DNA of 64,000 bases from Gigantopelta aegis. Taxonomy: Eukaryota > Mollusca > Gastropoda > Neomphalida > Peltospiridae. The stretch's first letter is position 1, and each line of letters opens with the position of its first letter. Below the pieces are notes generated by a model. The model ran no database searches. It saw only the letters and a program-made list of their open reading frames with translations, and was not told the origin of the DNA. Positions 34,901 through 46,900 of the stretch are shown piece after piece. The stretch spans positions 75,145,627 through 75,209,626 of the forward strand of contig NC_054706.1 in NCBI RefSeq assembly GCF_016097555.1, in the 5' to 3' direction. Both the position numbers and the translations under genes were made by a program.

Positions 34901-37900
34901 CATGTTCTGCCTGCACACAAAACATCACCTGTTTAATCAACCTTATTGATGTAGATAAGTTAAAAGGATACTGAGGATTTGGTTATCGTTTGGATTGGAG
35001 CGAATCGCATGAATGATTGGAAATGAGAATTTTCCCTCTGTCAGATCTTCAGCATAGCTTTTGTTAGCTTCATACTAAAATTAAATAAACATCATTAAAG
35101 ATAGTCATAAACGATTGTAACACTATAAATATTTTGTTGCAACATTTGTCAAACATAACTTTTATCACAAAGTGTAAAATGAAAAAATTTATTACCCCAG
35201 CGATCACTCATAACAGGGAAAATATTTTCCATATTTTCTCAGTAAGAAATATCCTGCATTGGTCTAACGAACAATACTATTGAACGATTTGATGCTTACA
35301 AACCAATGACCTTGTCGGTACTAAATATGACATCATCATGATTTGGCAAAGACACAAAATGACGTCATGTAGTTAAAAGAGATTGCGTTTACGGCTCTCT
35401 GTTTTGGGGGTTAAATTTATAACAAAATGTAATTTTAATGCAAATCATTATAGATTTTTTAGCAGAATAAAAAGAACTTTTATTTTTGAAAATTATTTAT
35501 GAACGTAATTAAATTACAAAGTTATAGCAATACTCAGAACAGTGTGTAAAGTGGATTACATCATTTCTATACACGTACGTGCATATGTGAGGAAATAAAA
35601 GGCTTTTAGAGAGTAAAAATAGCTGAGGTAATAAATAGAATAACAAACTTGGTACCAGTTATTATCATATTTATGTCTCTTGTGAAATAATTTTCATTTG
35701 TCACTCACTAAAGCTCATTACAACTGAAAATTATTTCACTCGGGACATAAATTTGATAATAACTGGTAACTCGTTTATTATCCTCTATATATTAGCAGAA
35801 TAAAACTGGTTTGATGAATTTTATTCTAACTATAACGAGTATTCCATAAATACTGATCTCAAACCCTGTAGTAATGATGATGTACAGTGGAGTCACCTTT
35901 TTTCCTGCAATCGACAGTGAAAAGACCAAATTCATCAACTGATTTCTATAAACACTTGGGATGTATCTATCTTGGTGATGGGGGCAGGACGTAGCCCAGT
36001 GGTAAAGTGCTTGCTTGATGTGTCGTCCGTTTGTGATCCGTCCTTGTTGGTGGGCCCATTGGGCTATTTCTCGTTCCAGCCAGTGCACCAAGACTGGTAC
36101 AGTGGAAACTGGCAAAACCGGACCCTGATTATCCCGGATTCCTGTCTACATCGGCCATATTGTTTGGTCCCGAATTTACATGTATATAGCCTGTGCTTTA
36201 AAATCCTTTAAAAACCGAATCCTGTGTACTACGGATACCGGATCGATTTTCCTCCCCAAAAGCTTAATTTCTTTGTTAAATAACCTTGACAAACCGTAAT
36301 AACAACAAACTCAGCTCACCACCTGGCCGGAAATAGCATGACCCTATTTCTCCAGTTACGCAACATTGCGATCTCTGACCAGACATTCTGGCTTTCGGCT
36401 AATTAGACCTTGATTGGTGTTATTTGTATCGGTCAGTGTTGTCCGACTCTATTGCACCTCAGAAGCTTAATCGCATTTTAGATCTTCACTATGAGGTTGT
36501 AAAAAATCTTGTTAAACATTTAGCATATCCAAACACACAAATTAAAAGTAGCACACTCATTGCCACATTTAGATTGTAATTTAAAACCCAACTGCATAGA
36601 TTTACAATGCATGTACATGTAGTTAGTTATTTATTTCATAGATACAGATACACATGTGCACGCAGAAATTTGATCTCTGTAAAATGTCTCATCGACCCCA
36701 AGCAAAATGTAGGCAAGTTGAACTTTCGTTAAAAACCAAAATGGATTTAATATGGGCTGCCGAATCGGTGCCAGAATTAAACCATAAGCAACTAGCTGAA
36801 AAATTTGGAATCGGCACTTCGACAGTATCTGACATTTTGAAGAAAAAAAGAGGAATATTGTGTTGAATATGAAAAGAACACAAGCAATGGAAAAATGAGA
36901 TGTCAAACTGCGTGCAAATACGACGAGATGGTTCTCACATGCCCGAGCCAAAAACATCCCGATTTCAGGCCCCATCATTAAACAAAAAGCACTAAAATTT
37001 GCTGGTGATCTACAGCTTGAAGAATTTAAAGCTTCAAATGGGTGGTTGGAGAGTTGGAAAGGCAGATTTTCGATTTGCAGTTTTAAGGTAAATGGAGAAA
37101 GTGCAGGTGTGGATTTCGACATTGTCGACGACTACAAGGAGAGAATTTCTGAAATTGTGGCAGGTTACGAACCGAGGAACATATTTAATTGCGACGAAAT
37201 GGGACTCTATTGGAGAACACTACCAGACAAAACGCTATCGGCCAAAGGAGAATCTAATAAAGGCATTAAAAATTCGAAAGAGAGATTGATGGGGAAAAGC
37301 TGAAGGCTCTTGTGATTGGTAAAGCAGAAAAACCCAGGTGTTTTAAGAACGTTAATGTTGAATGTTTACCCGTTACATGGGAATTCAATCGCAAGGAGTG
37401 GATGAATGGAAGGTTATTTGAAAGGTGGATAAAAGGTGTGAACAAAGACATGAAGCGACAGGGAAGACAAATCTTGATGTTTCTTGACAATGCCACGTCA
37501 CATGGAGAAATGGAACTGTCTAATGTAAAGCTCAAATTTCTGCCGCCGAATACGACATCTGTACTCCAGCCTTTAGATCAGGGCATAATTCGAGCATTTA
37601 AGGCCAGATACAGGAAACATCTGCTGAAGAGTTTGATTGCAAAGATTGACAGTGCTGAAACCGTTTCACAACTCTGCAAAGAAGTGACCGTTCTTGATGC
37701 AGTTCACTGGATTTATCGTGCGTGGACTGAAACACAAAGTGACACTATTACCAAATGCTTTAACCTCTGTGGATTTCCAACAGTTACCGGCTCCGTCGAC
37801 GACGACAGTGGCGACGATGAGGATGACGTGCCACTGTTTCAACTTGCGAGAGATTTGCAAATGAATATTGATATTGAAAATTTGGCAACATTCGATGAAA

Positions 37901-40900
37901 ATGCACCAACTGAAAATCCAAACACAGACTGGGAAAATTACTTGGTGAACAGCTACATAACAGCAAAAGAAAAGTGCCAAAGTGACGACAAGGCTGAAGA
38001 AAGTGAAAACAGTGGTGCAGAAGGCAGTGATGCAGAAGGCAGTGAGTTGTCTTACAGTGACTGTTTAGGACTGATTGAAAAACTGAGAAATTTCGTTTTG
38101 GCTAAAGATGAAAGATTCTAGGATGAAATCATGAAAATGGAAACTATGACGACAGATGTTATCCCCAGACATAAGTGCACAACCTCACAACGCACCCTGG
38201 ACTCGTTTTTCATTAAACAGTGACGATGACACTGAAGCTATCATGCTTTAAAAATAAATTTGCATTAAAATGTTTGTTGTTTGTGTGTTTTTTATAGATA
38301 GATATATATTAAATTATTACTGGAAATTCTATTAAAGTTATTACTCGGAATACATCGGGCACTTTTCAAGGTGTAAACGAAATTGGCCGAGATGTTCCGA
38401 ATCTTTCCGATGTAATTGAAGGGAAGTAACTCTAATGTGTTATGAGTTTCTAATTTTTTTTCACAAAAGTGAATCTTCTGAAAACCGGATCCTGCCGAAA
38501 CCGGACATATTCAAAGGTACCGTGGTGATCCGGTTTTGCCAGTTTTCACTGTATATCAAAGGCTGTGGTATGTGCTAACCAGTCTGTGGGATGGTGTATA
38601 TAAAATATCCCTTGCTACTAATGGAAAAAAATGTAGAAGGTTTCCTCTCTGAGACTATATGTCAAAATGACCAAATGTTTGAATAGCCAATGATTCAAAA
38701 ATCAATGTGCTCTAGTGGTGTCATTAAACAAAACAAATTTCTATCTCGGTGATAAAACACTCATCTCAGTGTGGTGGATTATACAATCAATTACCACTTA
38801 CCATTAATCAAGTTTGTACAAGTTCATAAAACTTCTATCTCGGTGATAAAACACTCATCTCAGTGTGGTGGATTATACAATCAATTACCACTTACCATTA
38901 ATCAAGTTTGTACAAGTTCATAAAACTTCTATCTCGGTGATAAAACACTCATCTCAGTGTGGTGGATTATACAATCAATTACCACTTACCATTAATCAAG
39001 TTTGTACAAGTTCATAAAACTTCTATCTCAGTGATAAAACACTCATCTCAGTGTGGTGGATTATACAATCAATTACCACTTACCATTAATCAAGTTCATA
39101 CAAGTTCATAAAACTTCTATCTCGGTGATAAAACACTCATCTCAGTGTGGTGGATTATACAATCAATTACCACTTACCATTAATCAAGTTTGTACAAGTT
39201 CATAAAACTTCTATCTCAGTGATAAAACACTCATCTCAGTGTGGTGGATTATACAATCAATTACCACTTACCATTAATCAAGTTTGTACAAGTTCATAAA
39301 ACTTCTATCTCGGTGATAAAACACTCATCTCAGTGTGGTGGATTATACAATCAATTACCACTTACCATTAATCAAGTTCATACAAGTTCATAAAACTTCT
39401 ATCTCGGTGATAAAACACTCATCTCAGTGTGGTGGATTATACAATCAATTACCACTTACCATTAATCAAGTTTGTACAAGTTCATAAAACTTCTATCTCA
39501 GTGATAAAACACTCATCTCAGTGTGGTGGATTATACAATCAATTACCACTTACCATTAATCAAGTTTGTACAAGTTCATAAAACTTCTATCTCGGTGATA
39601 AAACACTCATCTCAGTGTGGTGGATTATACAATCAATTACCACTTACCATTAATCAAGTTCATACAAGTTCATAAAACTTCTATCTCGGTGATAAAACAC
39701 TCATCTCAGTGTGGTGGATTATACAATCAATTACCACTTACCATTAATCAAGTTTGTACAAGTTCATAAAACTTCTATCTCAGTGATAAAACACTCATCT
39801 CAGTGTGGTGGATTATACAATCAATTACCACTTACCATTAATCAAGTTTGTACAAGTTCATAAAACTTCTATCTCGGTGATAAAACACTCATCTCAGTGT
39901 GGTGGATTATACAATCAATTACCACTTACCATTAATCAAGTTTGTACAAGTTCATAAAACTTCTATCTCAGTGATAAAACACTCATCTCAGTGTGGTGGA
40001 TTATACAATCAATTACCACTTACCATTAATCAAGTTCATACAAGTTCATAAAACTTCTATCTCGGTGATAAAACACTCATCTCAGTGTGGTGGATTATAC
40101 AATCAATTACCACTTACCATTAATCAAGTTTGTACAAGTTCATAAAACTTCTATCTCAGTGATAAAACACTCATCTCAGTGTGGTGGATTATACAATCAA
40201 TTACCACTTACCATTAATCAAGTTTGTACAAGTTCATAAAACTTTAATAAACACTCATCTCAGTGTGGTGGATTATATACTACTCAAAAGAATTTAAGGG
40301 TCAGACGATATTTTCGACATTATTTTCTGAATGTCAATTATATTAGCTAGACCATAATGTCACGCATGGTATTATTCCATTTTGACGAAAGTGGGTCTAA
40401 GCAACCCATAAATGAATTAAAATCCACTGTCATTGACACTGTCGACTAGTTCTAATGGCGAAAACATGCTTACATTTGCACGTAAATTAGGGCGAAAGCG
40501 AAAGGTCTGCTAAGTGCCCATAACTTGCTTTTTCACAAAGCGCTTCATTTGCACGCTTTGCATGTGTATTCCATGTTCCCAATGCTGAATTTCCGTATAA
40601 TTGGAGCTTGCGTTCGTGTACGGTGCACACTCCAAATTCGACAATGGTACGACGTCAACTGACTATCGAAGATCGAGGAAGGGCTATTGCTTGGCTTCAG
40701 GATGGCAATACACAAAGAAATGTTGCTCTGAGACTTGGTGTCAGTCAGAGTGTCGTTGGCCGACTGTGGCAACGGTACCAAGCAACGAATTCTGTTCGAA
40801 ATCGTCCACGTTTGGGAAGACCCCGAAGCACTACAAATAGAGAGGACCGCTACATCACCAATACGGCTCTACGTCAATGCACAACCACTGCACGCCGATT

Positions 40901-43900
40901 ACGTGACAATCTGCGGACTGCGACTGGAACTCGAGTGTCTGATCAAACCATACGCAATCGTCTGAGAGCCAATAATCTACGCTGCCGTCGCCAGGCTGTT
41001 CGACCACCACTCCTACCACGTCACAAAACGGCCAGATGTCACTGGTGCACGTTTCATCTGTGGTGGCAACATGTTCAGTGGGGTCGAGTGATGTTCACTG
41101 ATGAGTCCAGGTTTAGTCTCCAGTTCAACGACGGTCGGGTTCGTGTCTACAGACGTCCTGGGGAGCGCTTCGCTGACGTTAACGTTAGACAACGTCACCG
41201 GTTCGGTGGTGGTAGCGTCATGGTGTGGGGCGGCATCTCTATCCACCACAGGACCCCCCTCTATGTGGTGGATGGCAATCTGAATGGAATCCGCTATCTG
41301 AATGAGATTATCCGGCCGTTGGTTCTCCCAGGCCTTCAGCAGATTGGCGGCGGGGCAGTTCTGCAGGATGACAATGCCAGACCCCACCGCGCCAGGGTGG
41401 TAACGGACTTTCTCAGACAACAAGGTATCGCCAGGATGGATTGGCCAGCATATTCGTCTGACTTGGCCCCAATAGAGCACGCCTGGGACGAATTAGGCAG
41501 GAGAGTTCGGGATAGCCATGCCCCTCCGGCCAACCTTCATGATCTGGGTCAACTTCTTATGGCAGAGTGGCAGGCCATTCCCCAAGAGTTCTTCAGACGT
41601 CTGATCAACAGCATGAGGCAACGATGTGTCGAGTGTATTCGCGCCAGGGGTGGATTCACACACTATTAAACGAATGTTCTAATGTGTAAAATCCATGTTT
41701 GACAACCTTCAACTTTGACAGCATGTCATGTGACTTTCTTGTATACAGTGACGTTTATTTGTGGTTTTTTGTAAATATGGAACAATAAATTAAATTTTTG
41801 GTGTAGTTTACATCATCAATCATGAAACTTATTTGGTTATAAATTTTTGACCCTTAAATTCTTTTGAGTAGTATACAATCAATTACCATTTACCATTAAT
41901 CAAGTTTGTACAAGTTCATAAAACTTCTATCTCGGTGATAAAACACTCATCTCAGTGTGGTGGATTATACAATCAATTACCACTTACCATTAATCAAGTT
42001 TGTACAAGTTCATAAAACTTCTATCTCAGTGATAAAACACTCATCTCAGTGTGGTGGATTATACAATCAATTACCACTTACCATTAATCAAGTTTGTACA
42101 AGTTCATAAAACTTCTATCTCGGTGATAAAACACTCATCTCAGTGTGGTGGATTATACAATCAATTACCACTTACCATTAATCAAGTTCATACAAGTTCA
42201 TAAAACTTCTATCTCGGTGATAAAACACTCATCTCAGTGTGGTGGATTATACAATCAATTACCACTTACCATTAATCAAGTTTGTACAAGTTCATAAAAC
42301 TTCTATCTCAGTGATAAAACACTCATCTCAGTGTGGTGGATTATACAATCAATTACCACTTACCATTAATCAAGTTTGTACAAGTTCATAAAACTTCTAT
42401 CTCGGTGATAAAACACTCATCTCAGTGTGGTGGATTATACAATCAATTACCACTTACCATTAATCAAGTTTGTACAAGTTCATAAAACTTCTATCTCAGT
42501 GATAAAACACTCATCTCAGTGTGGTGGATTATACAATCAATTACCACTTACCATTAATCAAGTTCATACAAGTTCATAAAACTTCTATCTCGGTGATAAA
42601 ACACTCATCTCAGTGTGGTGGATTATACAATCAATTACCACTTACCATTAATCAAGTTTGTACAAGTTCATAAAACTTCTATCTCAGTGATAAAACACTC
42701 ATCTCAGTGTGGTGGATTATACAATCAATTACCACTTACCATTAATCAAGTTTGTACAAGTTCATAAAACTTTAATAAACACTCATCTCAGTGTGGTGGA
42801 TTATATACTACTCAAAAGAATTTAAGGGTCAGACGATATTTTCGACATTATTTTCTGAATGTCAATTATATTAGCTAGACCATAATGTCACGCATGGTAT
42901 TATTCCATTTTGACGAAAGTGGGTCTAAGCAACCCATAAATGAATTAAAATCCACTGTCATTGACACTGTCGACTAGTTCTAATGGCGAAAACATGCTTA
43001 CATTTGCACGTAAATTAGGGCGAAAGCGAAAGGTCTGCTAAGTGCCCATAACTTGCTTTTTCACAAAGCGCTTCATTTGCACGCTTTGCATGTGTATTCC
43101 ATGTTCCCAATGCTGAATTTCCGTATAATTGGAGCTTGCGTTCGTGTACGGTGCACACTCCAAATTCGACAATGGTACGACGTCAACTGACTATCGAAGA
43201 TCGAGGAAGGGCTATTGCTTGGCTTCAGGATGGCAATACACAAAGAAATGTTGCTCTGAGACTTGGTGTCAGTCAGAGTGTCGTTGGCCGACTGTGGCAA
43301 CGGTACCAAGCAACGAATTCTGTTCGAAATCGTCCACGTTTGGGAAGACCCCGAAGCACTACAAATAGAGAGGACCGCTACATCACCAATACGGCTCTAC
43401 GTCAATGCACAACCACTGCACGCCGATTACGTGACAATCTGCGGACTGCGACTGGAACTCGAGTGTCTGATCAAACCATACGCAATCGTCTGAGAGCCAA
43501 TAATCTACGCTGCCGTCGCCAGGCTGTTCGACCACCACTCCTACCACGTCACAAAACGGCCAGATGTCACTGGTGCACGTTTCATCTGTGGTGGCAACAT
43601 GTTCAGTGGGGTCGAGTGATGTTCACTGATGAGTCCAGGTTTAGTCTCCAGTTCAACGACGGTCGGGTTCGTGTCTACAGACGTCCTGGGGAGCGCTTCG
43701 CTGACGTTAACGTTAGACAACGTCACCGGTTCGGTGGTGGTAGCGTCATGGTGTGGGGCGGCATCTCTATCCACCACAGGACCCCCCTCTATGTGGTGGA
43801 TGGCAATCTGAATGGAATCCGCTATCTGAATGAGATTATCCGGCCGTTGGTTCTCCCAGGCCTTCAGCAGATTGGCGGCGGGGCAGTTCTGCAGGATGAC

Positions 43901-46900
43901 AATGCCAGACCCCACCGCGCCAGGGTGGTAACGGACTTTCTCAGACAACAAGGTATCGCCAGGATGGATTGGCCAGCATATTCGTCTGACTTGGCCCCAA
44001 TAGAGCACGCCTGGGACGAATTAGGCAGGAGAGTTCGGGATAGCCATGCCCCTCCGGCCAACCTTCATGATCTGGGTCAACTTCTTATGGCAGAGTGGCA
44101 GGCCATTCCCCAAGAGTTCTTCAGACGTCTGATCAACAGCATGAGGCAACGATGTGTCGAGTGTATTCGCGCCAGGGGTGGATTCACACACTATTAAACG
44201 AATGTTCTAATGTGTAAAATCCATGTTTGACAACCTTCAACTTTGACAGCATGTCATGTGACTTTCTTGTATACAGTGACGTTTATTTGTGGTTTTTTGT
44301 AAATATGGAACAATAAATTAAATTTTTGGTGTAGTTTACATCATCAATCATGAAACTTATTTGGTTATAAATTTTTGACCCTTAAATTCTTTTGAGTAGT
44401 ATACAATCAATTACCATTTACCATTAATCAAGTTTGTACAAGTTCATAAAACTTCTATCTCAGTGATAAAACACTCATCTCAGTGTGGTGGATTATACAA
44501 TCAATTACCACTTACCATTAATCAAGTTTGTACAAGTTCATAAAACTTCTATCTCAGTGATAAAACACTCATCTCAGTGTGGTGGATTATACAATCAATT
44601 ACCACTTACCATTAATCAAGTTTGTACAAGTTCATAAAACTTCTATCTCAGTGATAAAACACTCATCTCAGTGTGGTGGATTATACAATCAATTACCACT
44701 TACCATTAATCAAGTTTTGTACAAGTTCATAAAACTTCTATCTCGGTGATAAAACACTCATCTCAGTGTGGTGGATTATACAATCAATTACCATTTACCA
44801 TTAATCAAGTTCGTACAAGTTCATAAAACATCTATCTTGGTGATAAAACACTCATCTCAGTGTGGTGGATTATACAATCAATTACCACTTACCATTAATC
44901 AAGTTTGTACAAGTTCATAAAACTTCTATCTCGGTGATAAAACACTCATCTCAGTGTGGTGGATTATACAATCAATTACCATTTACCATTAATCAAGTTC
45001 GTACAAGTTCATAAAACTTCTATCTTGGTGATAAAACACTCATCTCAGTGTGGTGGATTATACAATCAATTACCACTTACCATTAATCAAGTTTGTACAA
45101 GTTCATAAAACTTCTATCTCGGTGATAAAACACTCATCTCAGTGTGGTGGATTATACAATCAATTACCATTTACCATTAATCAAGTTCGTACAAGTTCAT
45201 AAAACTTTAACAAACACTCATCTCAGTGTGGTGGATTATACAATCAATTACCACTTACCATTAATCAAGTTTGTACAAGTTCATAAAACTTCTATCTCGG
45301 TGATAAAACACTCATCTCAGTGTGGTGGATTATACAATCAATTACCATTTACCATTAATCAAGTTCGTACAAGTTCATAAAACATCTATCTTGGTGATAA
45401 AACACTCATCTCAGTGTGGTGGATTATACAATCAATTACCACTTACCATTAATCAAGTTTGTACAAGTTCATAAAACTTCTATCTCGGTGATAAAACACT
45501 CATCTCAGTGTGGTGGATTATACAATCAATTACCATTTACCATTAATCAAGTTCGTACAAGTTCATAAAACTTCTATCTTGGTGATAAAACACTCATCTC
45601 AGTGTGGTGGATTATACAATCAATTACCACTTACCATTAATCAAGTTTGTACAAGTTCATAAAACTTCTATCTCGGTGATAAAACACTCATCTCAGTGTG
45701 GTGGATTATACAATCAATTACCACTTACCATTAATCAAGTTTGTACAAGTTCATAAAACATCTATCTCGGTGATAAAACACTCATCTCAGTGTGGTGGAT
45801 TATACAATCAATTACCACTTACCATTAATCAAGTTTGTACAAGTTCATAAAACTTCTATCTCAGTGATAAAACACTCATCTCAGTGTGGTGGATTATACA
45901 ATCAATTACCACTTACCATTAATCAAGTTCATACAAGTTCATAAAACTTCTATCTCGGTGATAAAACACTCATCTCAGTGTGGTGGATTATACAATCAAT
46001 TACCACTTACCATTAATCAAGTTCATACAAGTTCATAAAACTTCTATCTCGGTGATAAAACACTCATCTCAGTGTGGTGGATTATACAATCAATTACCAC
46101 TTACCATTAATCAAGTTTGTACAAGTTCATAAAACTTCTATCTCGGTGATAAAACACTCATCTCAGTGTGGTGGATTATACAATCAATTACCACTTACCA
46201 TTAATCAAGTTTGTACAAGTTCATAAAACTTCTATCTCGGTGATAAAACACTCATCTCAGTGTGGTGGATTATACAATCAATTACCACTTACCATTAATC
46301 AAGTTTGTACAAGTTCATAAAACTTCTATCTCGGTGATAAAACACTCATCTCAGTGTGGTGGATTATACAATCAATTACCACTTACCATTAATCAAGTTT
46401 GTACAAGTTCATAAAACTTCTATCTCGGTGATAAAACACTCATCTCAGTGTGGTGGATTATACAATCAATTACCACTTACCATTAATCAAGTTTGTACAA
46501 GTTCATAAAACATCTATCTCGGTGATAAAACACTCATCTCAGTGTGGTGGATTATACAATCAATTACCACTTACCATTAATCAAGTTCATACAAGTTCAT
46601 AAAACTTCTATCTCGGTGATAAAACACTCATCTCAGTGTGGTGGATTATACAATCAATTACCACTTACCATTAATCAAGTTTGTACAAGTTCATAAAACT
46701 TCTATCTCGGTGATAAAACACTCATCTCAGTGTGGTGGATTATACAATCAATTACCACTTACCATTAATCAAGTTTGTACAAGTTCATAAAACATCTATC
46801 TCGGTGATAAAACACTCATCTCAGTGTGGTGGATTATACAATCAATTACCACTTACCATTAATCAAGTTCGTACAAGTTCATAAAACTTCTATCTCGGTG

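Larger units (their letters stand above)
35980..38739 (+). mobile_element. tRNA-type SINE (family II), interrupted by Tigger
   Basis: The left part (35980-36099) begins with a tRNA-like head (ggacgtagcccagtggtaaa as box A region). The right part (38554-38739) continues aaaggctgtggtatgtgc through to attaaacaaaacaaat. Target duplications tctatcttggtgat (35966) and tctatctcggtgat (38740) differ at one base. The right one is also the beginning of the 94-bp satellite. Confidence 0.8.
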
